Of a DNA stretch of 64,000 nucleotides, positions 52,150 through 62,300 are shown in pieces. Within the stretch, counting starts at the first letter, position 1. Every line of letters begins with the position of its first letter. Source of the DNA: Pseudomonas lini (GTDB lineage: Bacteria > Pseudomonadota > Gammaproteobacteria > Pseudomonadales > Pseudomonadaceae); the NCBI RefSeq assembly GCF_030812475.1, contig NZ_JAUSSR010000001.1:496001-560000 (forward strand). Reading direction: 5' to 3'. A program made the translations under genes and the position numbers. The notes beneath the pieces were generated by a model. It saw nothing but the letters and a program-made list of their open reading frames with translations. It was not told where the DNA came from and made no database searches.

Positions 52150-53361
52150 TCAGCGGCTGGCGGAAAGCGGTGAGCTGTCGCTCATGGCATGCAGCTTGAA
52201 ACTGCGGGCATAGCCGGCAGGGTCCGAGCCGTCCCAGACCTTGCCGTCGATGAGCTGGTTGCTGCGCATCGGCGGACTCCCGGCGGCGACACCGACTGCG
52301 ATGGCGGCCTCTCGATACAAGTCTAGTTGCTGCACCTGGCGGGCCACTGCGAGGTAGTCCGGATCGTCGCGCAACAAACCCCAGCGGCGGAATTGGGTCA
52401 TGAACCACATGCCATCGGACAAGTACGGCAAGTTGACCTCGCCAGCGCCGTGAAAGCGCAGTGCATGGGGGTCTTGCCAGCGATTGCCGAGGCCATCGGC
52501 GTAGTCGCCCAGCAAGCGTGGTTCGATGCAATCGAGTGGCGCATCCAGGTACTGCGTTGCGCTGAGCAATTGGGCGGTGCTGCGCCGATTCTCGGTGCTG
52601 GCCTCGATGAAGCGGCTGGCCTCCAGGATCGCCATCACCAGCGCCCGCGCGGTGTTGGGGTATTGCTCGACGAAGGAGCGGGTGCAGCCGAGGACTTTTT
52701 CCGGGTGATCGGGCCAGATGGTCTGGGTCGTCGCCAGGGTAAAACCGAGATCCTGCTTCACCGCACTGGCGGACCACGGTTCGCCGACGCAAAAACCGTC
52801 GATACGGCCCGCTTGCAGGTGCGCGACCATTTGCGGCGGCGGCACCACGACGCTGTTGACGTCGTGCAACGGATGGATGCCTTGGCTGGCCAGCCAGTAA
52901 TAGAGCCACATGGCGTGGGTGCCGGTCGGGAATGTCTGGGCGAAGGTAAGTTTTGGGCGACTTTGGTGCACATGCCGGTCCAGTGCTTCAGGACTGGTCA
53001 CGCCCAGGGCCTGCAAGCCATGGGACAGGTTGATGCTCTGGCCGTTCTGGTTCAGGCCCATCAATACCGCCATGTCGGTGGCAGCCACGCCACCTATTCC
53101 CAGGTGAACCGCGTAAACCAAGCCGTACAAACTGTGAGCGGCGTCGAGTTCACCACTGACCAGTTTGTCCCGCAGGTTGGCCCACGACGACTGGCGCTTG
53201 AGGTTCAGCGTCAGGCCATAAGGCTGGGCGAAACCCTGGGTGGCTGCGACCACCAGCGAAGCGCAGTCGCTCAGGGCCATGAAGCCGAGGTTGATTTCGG
53301 TCTTTTCCGGGGCATCGCTGCCGTGGACCCAGGCCAGTGGGGAGGCTGGAGTTTCAATCAT
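52150..53361 (-). CDS. nasS: Nitrate sensor NasS
   Basis: A 403-residue protein of the NrtA/CmpA nitrate-binding family ([51 protein letters not shown]) without an export signal, so it works in the cytoplasm. It binds NasT and releases it when nitrate or nitrite is bound. It lies 15 bp before nasT. Its own leader at 53378-53460 has the NasT-type hairpins. Confidence 0.95.
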   Translation of the reverse strand: MIETPASPLAWVHGSDAPEKTEINLGFMALSDCASLVVAATQGFAQPYGLTLNLKRQSSWANLRDKLVSGELDAAHSLYGLVYAVHLGIGGVAATDMAVLMGLNQNGQSINLSHGLQALGVTSPEALDRHVHQSRPKLTFAQTFPTGTHAMWLYYWLASQGIHPLHDVNSVVVPPPQMVAHLQAGRIDGFCVGEPWSASAVKQDLGFTLATTQTIWPDHPEKVLGCTRSFVEQYPNTARALVMAILEASRFIEASTENRRSTAQLLSATQYLDAPLDCIEPRLLGDYADGLGNRWQDPHALRFHGAGEVNLPYLSDGMWFMTQFRRWGLLRDDPDYLAVARQVQQLDLYREAAIAVGVAAGSPPMRSNQLIDGKVWDGSDPAGYARSFKLHAMSDSSPLSASR

Positions 53362-53377
53362 GGGTAAACACCTTCAT

Positions 53378-53460
53378 AAAAAAGCGCCGTACCGACTTTG
53401 CCCAAGCAAGGCCAGGTGACGACGCCTTTGTCTTTCGACCCATTCCGCCGTTGGCATGGG
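53378..53460 (-). promoter_or_regulatory. NasT-type antitermination leader of nasS-nasT
   Basis: Reverse strand: CCCAT-x-CC-AACGGC-GG-x-ATGGG (53439-53460, one mismatch) and GAC-AAAGGC-GTC (53421-53432), loops with A1 and G4. AAAGGCGTCGT (53419-53429) can instead pair with ACGGCGCTTTT (53380-53390) to form a terminator ending in six U only 16 bases before the nasS ATG. Predicts autoregulation of the sensor operon. Confidence 0.8.
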
Positions 53461-53588
53461 TACTGATGCCAGTGGCGGTGCAAGGCATATGCCATCGCCG
53501 GCTGTTTTTGCCTTGTGCCTCGCCTGGACCCTCGATGCCCGGCTATAATCGCCGCCTCATTTCGCCGCCAATCGAGTCAAAGCCGCCC

Positions 53589-54608
53589 ATGTACAACCTG
53601 GCCCGTCAGCTGTTGTTCCAACTTTCCCCGGAAACCTCCCACGATCTGTCCCTGGACCTGATCGGCGCGGGCGGGCGTTTGGGTCTCAACGGCTTGCTGT
53701 GCAAGGCCCCGGCGAAAATGCCGGTGACCGTCATGGGCCTGGACTTCCCCAACCCTGTTGGTCTGGCAGCCGGACTGGACAAGAATGGCGCGGCCATCGA
53801 CGGATTTGCCCAACTGGGTTTCGGCTTTGTCGAAATCGGCACCATCACCCCGCGTTCGCAACCGGGCAATCCGAAGCCACGGATTTTCCGCCTGCCGGAA
53901 GCCGAAGCGATCATCAACCGCATGGGGTTCAACAACCTCGGCGTCGATCACCTGTTGGCTCGCGTGGCTGCGGCCAAGTACAAGGGCGTGCTGGGCATCA
54001 ATATCGGTAAGAACTTCGATACGCCGGTCGAGCGTGCGGTCGACGACTACCTGATCTGCCTGGAGAAAGTCTACGCCCACGCCAGCTACGTGACAGTCAA
54101 CGTCAGCTCGCCGAACACCCCGGGCTTGCGCAGCCTGCAGTTCGGCGACTCGCTCAAGCAGTTGCTGGCCGACCTGGCCACGCGTCGGGCGGAATTGGCC
54201 TTGCGTCACGGCAAGCACGTGCCGTTGGCGATCAAGATCGCGCCGGACATGACCGATGAAGAAACCGTCCAGGTCGCCCAAGCATTGATCGAAACGGGGA
54301 TGGATGCAGTCATCGCCACCAACACCACCCTGAGCCGTGTCGGCGTCGAAGGCATGGAGTACGGTGACGAGGCGGGTGGCCTGTCCGGCGCCCCGGTTCG
54401 CGAGAAGAGCACCCACACGGTGAAAGTGCTGGCGTCGGAGCTGGGCGGTCGTTTGCCGATCATTGCCGTGGGCGGCATCACCGAAGGCAAACACGCGGCA
54501 GAGAAAATCGCGGCGGGGGCGAGCCTGGTGCAGCTGTATTCCGGCTTCATCTATAAGGGGCCGGCGTTGATTCGCGAGGCTGTCGACGCGATCGCAGCCC
54601 AGCGCTGA
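53589..54608 (+). CDS. pyrD: Dihydroorotate dehydrogenase (quinone), class 2
   Basis: A 339-residue membrane-associated flavoenzyme of pyrimidine synthesis. The N-terminal helices [20 protein letters not shown] hold it at the membrane. FMN and orotate-binding motifs are [30 protein letters not shown] (catalytic Ser in class 2) and IIAVGGI. Upstream in-frame codons extend into the nasS leader on the other strand and are not part of the gene. Confidence 0.97.
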   Translation: MYNLARQLLFQLSPETSHDLSLDLIGAGGRLGLNGLLCKAPAKMPVTVMGLDFPNPVGLAAGLDKNGAAIDGFAQLGFGFVEIGTITPRSQPGNPKPRIFRLPEAEAIINRMGFNNLGVDHLLARVAAAKYKGVLGINIGKNFDTPVERAVDDYLICLEKVYAHASYVTVNVSSPNTPGLRSLQFGDSLKQLLADLATRRAELALRHGKHVPLAIKIAPDMTDEETVQVAQALIETGMDAVIATNTTLSRVGVEGMEYGDEAGGLSGAPVREKSTHTVKVLASELGGRLPIIAVGGITEGKHAAEKIAAGASLVQLYSGFIYKGPALIREAVDAIAAQR

Positions 54609-54612
54609 TCCC

Positions 54613-54780
54613 TTGTAGGAGCCGGCTTGCCGGCGAAGGTGTGTCAGCCGATATTTGTGTATCTGACACTCCATCGCATGTAGGAGCGAGCTCGCTCGCG
54701 AAAAACTCAAGGACAACGCGTGCATCCTGAAAGAGCGCGTTATCGTTGAAGTCCATCGCCAGCAAGCTGGCTCCTGCAGG
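54613..54780. repeat. Three REP elements of mixed type after pyrD
   Basis: TGTAGGAGCCGGCTTGCCGG (54613-54638), TGTAGGAGCGAGCTCGCTCG (54679-54702) and the inverse CGCCAGCAAGCTGGCTCCTG (54758-54780) belong to three core variants standing side by side, a sign of repeated REP insertions or replacements. Confidence 0.85.
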
Positions 54781-54804
54781 GAAGGTGTATGACAGGAGAC
54801 GGCA

Positions 54805-54835
54805 TAAAAAAGGGCTCCTCGAGGGAGCCCTTGGG
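54805..54835 (-). terminator. rmf terminator
   Basis: On the reverse strand AAGGGCTCC / GGAGCCCTT with a CTCGA loop followed by a U-run, about 85 bases after the rmf stop. It also works weakly in the other direction. Confidence 0.85.
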
Positions 54836-54916
54836 CCGGAGCCCGCCGCCCGGATGGGGCGTGCGTGGTAAGGGGTTACGTAATCAGATTGTCGTGTCGG
54901 AGTGTTGTGCCCTGTG

Positions 54917-55132
54917 TCAGCCGACGGCGTGAAGTTCGTTGAGTCTGTGGATTCCCGCAGTGCCGGTCATACCGTCCCAGTTGTCGCCGCGTCCTTCTCG
55001 CCAGCCGTTAATCCAGGCTTGGCGTACCGACGGTAGAGTAAATGGGCAAAGCTCACGGGATTTGCCACCAACGCCATATTGATATCCGCGCAAAAATGCT
55101 CTTTCCAACGGATCACGCTTAAGTCTTCTCAT
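54917..55132 (-). CDS. rmf: Ribosome modulation factor
   Basis: A 71-residue basic protein starting MRRLKRDPLERAFLRGYQYGV with WINGWREGRGDNWDG, characteristic of RMF. In stationary phase it joins 70S ribosomes into inactive 100S dimers. The C-terminal tail (TGTAGIHRLNELHAVG) is the longer Pseudomonas form. It is a single-gene unit with its own terminator. Confidence 0.96.
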   Translation of the reverse strand: MRRLKRDPLERAFLRGYQYGVGGKSRELCPFTLPSVRQAWINGWREGRGDNWDGMTGTAGIHRLNELHAVG

Positions 55133-55660
55133 AGGGTGTTGCCCTCACTTGTTGACTGTATGTATCGCGTCGACCTCAATCGAGGTCTGGCAGGAAATTC
55201 CTGCCGTTGGGGCTCGCTGCCGGCGTCGCGAGCCAAGGTGTTGACGCCGTTGCGACGTCAACCTGTGTTGAGTTCTAACCAATGCGTCACATCGAGGGAA
55301 TGATCGTTTTGTCATAAGGACGTAACGATAAAGATGGTAAGGCGATAAGTAACACGATGTTTGTCCGCCGTTAATTGGCCAAACCCCGGTATGATCGGCC
55401 TTGCGCTAGATGATGGGGTTAATCCTTTGCTGAGAATCGCTCGCGTTACGCGGGGCATTATTCGACGAAGGGTCGCTTTATGACATTTTGTTGCTTCAAC
55501 TTTTTTATCTATCTGTGCATCTAAGCTCTTTTGACCGGAGCAGCACGGGTGGAACGGCACACCTTCGTGCCACGCGGGCGCTCTTTTAGAAAAGCGCCTG
55601 ATTGAAAACCGGGCCGGCAATGCGTTGTCGGTCCACTCAGCTAAAGGTTCTGGAATTCCC
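55133..55660. other. Long rmf-rlmL intergenic region with strong hairpins
   Basis: Contains the divergent start regions of rmf and rlmL. Three perfect hairpins stand in a row near rmf: GACCTC-AATC-GAGGTC, GGCAGG-AAATT-CCTGCC and GGCTCGC / GCGAGCC with a ten-base loop (about 55172-55247). None has a T-run. The part near rlmL has no clear feature. No coding sequence is convincing on either strand. Confidence 0.55.
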
Positions 55661-57931
55661 ATGTCCGATCGTTTCGAACTCTTCCTCACTTGCCCCAAAG
55701 GCCTTGAAGGCCTGCTTATCGAGGAAGCCGTCGGGCTTGGCCTTGAAGAAGCGCGCGAGCACACCTCTGCCGTGCGCGGCATGGCCACCATGGAAACCGC
55801 CTATCGCCTGTGCCTGTGGTCGCGTCTGGCGAACCGGGTCCTGCTGGTGCTCAAGCGTTTCCCGATGAAGGATGCCGAAGACCTCTACCACGGTGTGCTC
55901 GATATCGAGTGGCAAGACCACATGCTCAACGACGGCACCCTGGCCGTCGAGTTCAGCGGTCACGGCTCGGGCATCGACAACACCCACTTCGGCGCGCTGA
56001 AGGTCAAGGATGCCATCGTCGACAAACTGCGGACCCCGCAGGGTGACCGTCCCTCCATCGACAAGCTCAATCCGGACCTGCGCATTCACCTGCGCCTGGA
56101 TCGCGGCGAAGCGATTCTCTCCCTCGACCTCTCCGGCCACAGCCTGCACCAGCGCGGCTATCGCTTGCAGCAGGGGGCGGCGCCGTTGAAGGAAAACCTC
56201 GCGGCGGCGATCCTGATCCGTTCCGGCTGGCCACGGATCGCTGCCGAAGGCGGCGCCCTGGCTGACCCGATGTGCGGCGTCGGCACCTTCCTGGTCGAAG
56301 CCGCAATGATCGCCGCCGATATGGCGCCGAACTTGCGCCGTGAGCAGTGGGGCTTCACCGCATGGCTCGGTCACGTACCCGCGCTGTGGAAAAAACTTCA
56401 CGAAGAAGCCACTGAGCGTTGCGCGGCCGGCCTGGCCAAGCCACCTCTGTGGATTCGCGGCTACGAAGCCGATCCGCGCCTGATTCAACCGGGCCGCAAC
56501 AACGTCGAGCGTGCCGGCCTGAGCGAGTGGATCAAGATCTACCAAGGCGAAGTCGGCACCTTCGAGCCGCGTCCGGACCAGAACCAGAAAGGCCTGGTGA
56601 TCTGCAACCCGCCGTACGGTGAACGTCTGGGAGACGAGGCGAGTTTGCTCTATCTGTACCAGAACCTCGGCGAACGTCTGCGTCAGGCTTGCCTGAACTG
56701 GGAAGCCGCGGTCTTCACCGGCGCCCCGGAGCTGGGCAAGCGCATGGGCATCCGCAGTCACAAACAATATTCGTTCTGGAACGGCGCCTTGCCGTGCAAA
56801 TTGTTGCTGATCAAGGTCACCCCGGACCAGTTCGTCACCGGCGAGCGTCGCACCCCGGAACAGCGTCAGGTCGAGCGCGAGCAGGCGCAAGTAGAGGTCG
56901 CCGCCGACGATGTGGCGCCGGGCAAGTACGAGAAGTACAACAAGAACGGCAACCCGATCAAACCGGCACCGGTGGTGGTCGAGCAACCGCGCTTGAGCGA
57001 AGGCGGGCAGATGTTCGCCAACCGCCTGCAAAAAAACCTCAAGGCCCTGGGCAAATGGGTCAAGCGTGAAGGCATCGACTGCTACCGCGTCTATGACGCC
57101 GACATGCCGGAATACTCCATGGCCATCGACTTGTATCAGGATTGGGTCCACGTCCAGGAATACGCCGCGCCCAAATCCATCGATCCGGAAAAAGCCTCGG
57201 CGCGCATGTTCGATGCACTCGCGGCCATCCCCCAGGCGTTGAACATCGACAAGAGCCGCGTGGTGGTCAAGCGTCGCGAGCGTCAGAGCGGCACCAAGCA
57301 GTACGAGCGGCAAGCGGCCCAGGGCAAGTTCGTCGAGGTCAACGAGGGTGGCGTGAAGCTGCTGGTCAACCTCACCGACTACCTCGACACCGGGCTGTTC
57401 CTCGACCACCGGCCGATGCGCATGCGCATTCAGAAAGAGGCGGCCGGCAAGCGCTTCCTCAACCTGTATTGCTACACCGCGACCGCCAGTGTCCATGCGG
57501 CCAAGGGCGGTGCGCGCAGCACCACCAGCGTCGATTTGTCGAAAACCTACCTGGACTGGGCGCGGCGCAACCTGTCGCTCAATGGCTTCTCCGACAAGAA
57601 CCGGCTGGAGCAGGGCGACGTGATGGCCTGGCTCGACGCCTGCCGTGACGAGTACGACCTGATCTTCATCGATCCGCCGACCTTTTCCAACTCCAAGCGC
57701 ATGGAAGGCATCTTCGATGTGCAGCGGGACCAGGTGCAACTGATCGATCTGGCCATGGCGCGGCTGGCACCGGGCGGGGTGTTGTACTTCTCCAATAACT
57801 TCCGCAAGTTCAGCCTGGAAGAGAACCTTACCGAGCGTTACGCGGTCGAGGAAATCACCGCCCAGACCATTGATCCGGATTTCGCCCGTAATGGCAAGAT
57901 CCACCGCGCCTGGAAAATAACGGCTCGTTGA
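55661..57931 (+). CDS. rlmL: Bifunctional 23S rRNA methyltransferase RlmL/RlmKL
   Basis: A 756-residue fusion enzyme. An N-terminal THUMP domain (residues ~45-155) is followed by the m2G2445 methyltransferase (MCGVGTFLVEAAMIAADM, ICNPPYGERLG). The C-terminal Rossmann domain makes m7G2069 (LNLYCYTATASVHAAKGGA, LIFIDPPTFSNSKRM). Start MSDRFELFLTCPKGL; an in-frame start 12 codons earlier is less likely. Confidence 0.96.
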   Translation: MSDRFELFLTCPKGLEGLLIEEAVGLGLEEAREHTSAVRGMATMETAYRLCLWSRLANRVLLVLKRFPMKDAEDLYHGVLDIEWQDHMLNDGTLAVEFSGHGSGIDNTHFGALKVKDAIVDKLRTPQGDRPSIDKLNPDLRIHLRLDRGEAILSLDLSGHSLHQRGYRLQQGAAPLKENLAAAILIRSGWPRIAAEGGALADPMCGVGTFLVEAAMIAADMAPNLRREQWGFTAWLGHVPALWKKLHEEATERCAAGLAKPPLWIRGYEADPRLIQPGRNNVERAGLSEWIKIYQGEVGTFEPRPDQNQKGLVICNPPYGERLGDEASLLYLYQNLGERLRQACLNWEAAVFTGAPELGKRMGIRSHKQYSFWNGALPCKLLLIKVTPDQFVTGERRTPEQRQVEREQAQVEVAADDVAPGKYEKYNKNGNPIKPAPVVVEQPRLSEGGQMFANRLQKNLKALGKWVKREGIDCYRVYDADMPEYSMAIDLYQDWVHVQEYAAPKSIDPEKASARMFDALAAIPQALNIDKSRVVVKRRERQSGTKQYERQAAQGKFVEVNEGGVKLLVNLTDYLDTGLFLDHRPMRMRIQKEAAGKRFLNLYCYTATASVHAAKGGARSTTSVDLSKTYLDWARRNLSLNGFSDKNRLEQGDVMAWLDACRDEYDLIFIDPPTFSNSKRMEGIFDVQRDQVQLIDLAMARLAPGGVLYFSNNFRKFSLEENLTERYAVEEITAQTIDPDFARNGKIHRAWKITAR

Positions 57932-58071
57932 CGCTTTAAATAATTGGATCCACAGAGCCTTGATTTTTAAAGGCTCTTGGATTCCTGCAATACTGGTGAA
58001 ATTAGTGGCTAATAGCTATAACTCAAGATAGCCAATGGGCTTTCCCGCACCTGGCGTTTTGAGTTGCGTCT

Positions 58072-60471
58072 ATGTCGTTGAACGCCGTGCGCCCGAAGAT
58101 CCTCGGGTTTATCAGTGAAGACGTCTCGGCCTGGATGGTCGCGCTACTGGTGTTGCTGGCCGGCGGTATTCTCACGAGTTTACTTGCCTGGTCGACGCTC
58201 AATCTGTTTCACCAACAATTGCGGCAACGTTTCCAACTGCTGGCCAGCGAACGTTACAGCCGTATCGAAGAACGTTTCGAAGATCAGGAGCAGCGCCTCG
58301 ATGGCGTGCGCCGGTTCTTTGCCAATTCCATCTCGGTATCCCGGCAGGAATTCGACGGCTACACCCAACCGTTGCTGCATCGAACCCAGGCGTACTCGTT
58401 CGCTCGGCGGGTGAGCCATGCCGAGCGGCCGGAATTCGAACGTCAGATGCGCGAAGAAGGGCTGGCAGATTTCACCATCCGTGAACTGATGCCCAACGGA
58501 CAGCTGCAATTGGCGGCTGAACGGGATGAGTACGTACCGGTCCTCTTCAGTCAGACCCACAGTACCTTCGGCTCGCCATTGGGCTATGACTTGCTGGCCC
58601 AACCGTTGCGCCGCTCCGCGCTTGAGCGAGCGGACGCGTCGGGTGGCATGGCAGTGTCGCAGCCGCTGCATCTGATCGATACCGCACCGTCAGATGCCCG
58701 TGGTGTGCTGTTGGTGGCGCCGGTCATGTCGCGCAACGGTCCGGGCGCGGCTGCGGCAAAACCCTATGGCTATGTGATGGCGGTCATCAGCATGCGCCAA
58801 TTGCTGGCGGACGGGTTGCCTGAGGCAGACCGTGATTATCTTTCGGTGCGTATCCTCGACTTATCCACTGGCGATCAGCACGAAGTGCTGTTCGAATCTC
58901 TCAATACGCCTGCTACCAGCGAATTATCGGCGTCCCGGTTGCTGCGAATGGCCGACCGCGACTATCAAGTCGACATACTGCCCAGCGAGGCGTTTCTAAA
59001 CGCCAACCATTCCTCGGTGACCAGTCTGGTGGTGCTGGGGGGGCTGCTCAGTGTGTTGCTCAGTGCCTTGCTTTACGTGCTGGTCAGTCAGCGTCAGCGG
59101 GCGTTGAAAATGGTCCAACAGCGCACGCATGAATTGCACGCCCGTGAACAGGAACTGCGCGGTACCCATGGCCAGTTGCGCAGTGTGCTGGACGCCGCGA
59201 CCCAGGTGGCGATCATCGCCACCGACTTGCGGGGCGTCATCAGCACGTTCAATGCCGGAGCACAGCAAATGCTCGGCTACACCAGTGCGCAAGCGGTCGG
59301 CCATATGACCCTGGAAAACCTGCACCTGCCCCGCGAACTCATCGCGCGCTCGGCGGAGTTGAGCGCGCGTTATGGCAAGCCGATCCCGACCTGCCACGCG
59401 ATGCTGGTCGCGGGCGGTGAAGAGGGCGGTCACGAGGCGCGGGAATGGACGCTGCTGCGCAGCGACGGCAGCCATCTGACGGTGAACATGCTGGCCACTC
59501 CGGTGCTCGATGAGCAAGGCTTGTGGGTCGGCCACCTGGCAATCTGTATCGACATCACCGAGCGCAAACGGGTGCACGAGGCCCTGGCGGCCCGGGATCT
59601 GTTGCTGAAGAAACTCAGCGCCCATGTGCCCGGCGGCATCTATCAGATCAAGATGGAGTTCGATGGGCGCTTCAGTGTGATCTATGCCAGCGACGGTATC
59701 CGTGAGATCTATGAGCTGGAACCCGAGGTGTTGCTGTTCAATGCCGAAGCGATGTTCACCCGGATTCATCCCCAGGACACGACCCGGGTCCGCGCCTCGA
59801 TCCGGGCGTCGGCAGACAACCTCAGCCCGTGGCGCGAAGAGTACCGCGTGCAACTGCCCCAGCGTGGCCTGCGCTGGGTGCGTGGCGAGGCGACCCCGGA
59901 GGAATTGCCCGGCGGCGGTGTGCTCTGGCATGGCTACATCTCGGACATTACCGACCTGAAACGGGTCGAGGAAGAGCTGCGGGCGCTGTCGGTCACGGAC
60001 TCCCTGACCGGGATCCACAATCGCCGCTATTTCCAGGAGCGCCTGACCACCGAAATGGCCCGGGTCGAGCGCGGTGGCGGTGAACTGTCGGTGATCATGC
60101 TCGATATCGACCATTTCAAGCGGATTAATGACCAGTATGGTCACGCGGTGGGCGATCGGGTGTTGCAGGCAGTCTGCGAACGCATCGGCCATCGGCTGCG
60201 TCGCTCTGATGTGTTCTGCCGCCTGGGAGGCGAGGAGTTCATGGTGCTTTGCCCCGGTATCGACGGCAAACAGGCCCATGTATTGGCGGTGGAGTTGTGG
60301 CAAGGGTTGCGCAACTCACCGATCGACGACGTCGGAATCGTCACCGCGAGTTTTGGCATCGCCAGTTGGCGGGTCGGGGAGGGTGCGGACGAGATGCTGC
60401 TGCGGGCGGATTCCGGTGTGTATGCGGCGAAGCAGGCGGGTAGGGATCGGGTTGAGAGCGAGATGGACTAA
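58072..60471 (+). CDS. Membrane diguanylate cyclase (CHASE-PAS-PAS-GGDEF)
   Basis: A 799-residue signalling protein. A first helix (residues ~21-43) and a second (~312-335) enclose a periplasmic CHASE sensor domain. Two PAS domains follow (ATDLRGVISTFNAGAQQMLGY; the second with GGIYQIKMEF ... PQRGLRWVRG). The GGDEF domain has an intact RLGGEEF active site, SLTGIHNRRYFQERL start and an RRSD inhibitory site five residues before it, so it should make c-di-GMP with product inhibition. No EAL domain. Confidence 0.94.
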   Translation: MSLNAVRPKILGFISEDVSAWMVALLVLLAGGILTSLLAWSTLNLFHQQLRQRFQLLASERYSRIEERFEDQEQRLDGVRRFFANSISVSRQEFDGYTQPLLHRTQAYSFARRVSHAERPEFERQMREEGLADFTIRELMPNGQLQLAAERDEYVPVLFSQTHSTFGSPLGYDLLAQPLRRSALERADASGGMAVSQPLHLIDTAPSDARGVLLVAPVMSRNGPGAAAAKPYGYVMAVISMRQLLADGLPEADRDYLSVRILDLSTGDQHEVLFESLNTPATSELSASRLLRMADRDYQVDILPSEAFLNANHSSVTSLVVLGGLLSVLLSALLYVLVSQRQRALKMVQQRTHELHAREQELRGTHGQLRSVLDAATQVAIIATDLRGVISTFNAGAQQMLGYTSAQAVGHMTLENLHLPRELIARSAELSARYGKPIPTCHAMLVAGGEEGGHEAREWTLLRSDGSHLTVNMLATPVLDEQGLWVGHLAICIDITERKRVHEALAARDLLLKKLSAHVPGGIYQIKMEFDGRFSVIYASDGIREIYELEPEVLLFNAEAMFTRIHPQDTTRVRASIRASADNLSPWREEYRVQLPQRGLRWVRGEATPEELPGGGVLWHGYISDITDLKRVEEELRALSVTDSLTGIHNRRYFQERLTTEMARVERGGGELSVIMLDIDHFKRINDQYGHAVGDRVLQAVCERIGHRLRRSDVFCRLGGEEFMVLCPGIDGKQAHVLAVELWQGLRNSPIDDVGIVTASFGIASWRVGEGADEMLLRADSGVYAAKQAGRDRVESEMD

Positions 60472-60490
60472 AGCGATACGCAATACCCCT

Positions 60491-60592
60491 TGTAGGAGCG
60501 AGCTTGCTCGCGAAGGACGTCAACGATAACGCGTGCTGTCTGAATGAGCGCGTTGTCTGGACGTTTTTCGCGAGCAAGCTCGCTCCTACAGG
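60491..60592. repeat. REPIN
   Basis: Inverted pair TGTAGGAGCGAGCTTGCTCG / CGAGCAAGCTCGCTCCTACA with the ACGATAACGCGT spacer between the converging cyclase and dacB genes. Confidence 0.9.
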
Positions 60593-60608
60593 GGATCTGT
60601 GGCGTTTG

Positions 60609-62069
60609 TTACAACACCGAAGCCGTTTCCGGCAATTTCGGCTGGCGATACAGGTCCAGAAGCACCTGGTCCAGCACCGAGGAAGCACCAAACGGTGCCT
60701 TGTCATTGAGGATCGCCACCACCGCCCAGGTATTGCCGTTGATGTCGCGGCTGTAGCCGGAGATCGCCCGTACCGTGTTCAGTGTGCCGGTCTTGACGTG
60801 GGCCTCACCGCGCATCGCGGTGGTTTTCAGGCGCTTGCGCATCGTACCGTCGGTGCCGGCAATCGGCATCGAGCTGATGAACTCGGCGGAATACGGGCTG
60901 CGCCATGCGGCTTGCAACATTGCCGCCATCTCCCGCGCGCTCACACGTTCTGCACGGGACAGGCCGGAACCGTTCTCCATCACCAGGTGCGGCGCGGTGA
61001 TGCCTTTCCTGGCCAGCCACTGACGCACGACACGTTGGGCCGCCTTGGCGTCGTCTCCATCGGCGTCAGTGCGGAATTTCTGGCCCAGGCTCAGGAACAG
61101 CTGCTGGGCCATGGTGTTGTTACTGTATTTGTTGATGTCGCGGATGATTTCCGCCAGGTCCGGCGAGAAGGCGCGGGCCAGGACCTTGGCGTTTTTCGGC
61201 GTTGCCGCCAGCACATCCTTGCCCTGGATGCTGCCACCCAACTCCTTCCAGATCGCCCGCACTGCACCGGCGGTGTAGGTTGCGTGGTCGAGCAGCGACA
61301 GGTAAGTCTGGGAGCTGCAGCCTTCGCCCAGCTGGCCGCCGACGGTCACGGTCACACTGCCGTCGGCCTGGGTGACCGGGTTGTACCGTACGCCCCCGGT
61401 GCATTGCTTGGAATTGATCGCCTTGACCTGGTTTTCGATGCGAATGCTGGCGATCGGCGGCTCCACCGACACCAGTACCCGGCCATTGTCGTTGCGCGCG
61501 ACAAAACGCAGGGCCTTGAGGTTGACCAGCAGCGAGTCGGGCTTGACCAGGAACGGCTTGTTGTCGTCATTGCCGTCGTCGTTGAACTCGGGCAGTTGCG
61601 GCTGCATGAAGAAGTTGCGGTCCAGCACCAGGTCGCCGGTGACTTGCGTCACGCCATTGGCGCGCAGGTCGCGCATCAGCAACCAGAGTTTTTCCATGTT
61701 CAGCTTGGGATCGCCGCCACCCTTGAGGTAGAGGTTGCCGTTGAGAATGCCACCGCTGAGGGTGCCGTCGGTATAGAACTCGGTTTTCCACTGATGGTTC
61801 GGGCCGAGCATTTCCAGGGCCGCGTAAGTGGTGACCAGCTTCATGGTCGAGGCCGGATTGACCGAGACGTCAGCATTGTAAATGGTCGGGGTGCCGGGGC
61901 CGTTGAGCGGGATCATCACCAGCGACAGGGCGCTGTTGGGCATCTTGCTGGCCTTGATGGCCTTTTCGACGTTGGGTGACAGGCCGGTGTTGATCGGCGC
62001 GGCGGAGACGGAGAAGGCCAGGGGAATCAGTAAACCGGCCAGCAACAATGGGCGCAAAGACTTGATCAT
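60609..62069 (-). CDS. dacB: D-alanyl-D-alanine carboxypeptidase/endopeptidase (PBP4)
   Basis: A 486-residue periplasmic class C penicillin-binding protein that trims and opens peptidoglycan cross-links. The signal peptide ends near FSVSAAP. Active-site motifs are SxxK in NPASTMKLVTT, SxN in NKYSNNTMAQQ and KTG in HVKTGTLNTV. In Pseudomonas its loss induces AmpC beta-lactamase. An in-frame TTG two codons upstream is not favoured. Confidence 0.96.
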   Translation of the reverse strand: MIKSLRPLLLAGLLIPLAFSVSAAPINTGLSPNVEKAIKASKMPNSALSLVMIPLNGPGTPTIYNADVSVNPASTMKLVTTYAALEMLGPNHQWKTEFYTDGTLSGGILNGNLYLKGGGDPKLNMEKLWLLMRDLRANGVTQVTGDLVLDRNFFMQPQLPEFNDDGNDDNKPFLVKPDSLLVNLKALRFVARNDNGRVLVSVEPPIASIRIENQVKAINSKQCTGGVRYNPVTQADGSVTVTVGGQLGEGCSSQTYLSLLDHATYTAGAVRAIWKELGGSIQGKDVLAATPKNAKVLARAFSPDLAEIIRDINKYSNNTMAQQLFLSLGQKFRTDADGDDAKAAQRVVRQWLARKGITAPHLVMENGSGLSRAERVSAREMAAMLQAAWRSPYSAEFISSMPIAGTDGTMRKRLKTTAMRGEAHVKTGTLNTVRAISGYSRDINGNTWAVVAILNDKAPFGASSVLDQVLLDLYRQPKLPETASVL

Positions 62070-62300
62070 GTGCAATAAAACCCTACAGCCGAGGGGAAAA
62101 AGACGAGGGCATGAAAATGAATTCCCTCAGTGGTCATAAAAGTGTCGGCATTATGCCCCAAGGTGTAGCGGCTTGTGCCGTGCCCTGTCTTGCAAATCCG
62201 CTTTTTTTACCGACGGTAGGCGTGGCGCCGCGGAGAGACGGGCAATCGGCGGCTTAAACTGCTAAAGTGCCGCCCGTTATTACTTATGAGGATTGTTCCA

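Noticed and set aside
55312..55791. Leftward 159-codon frame between rmf and rlmL
   Set aside because: Overlaps the rlmL start antisense, lacks a ribosome site and any family pattern.
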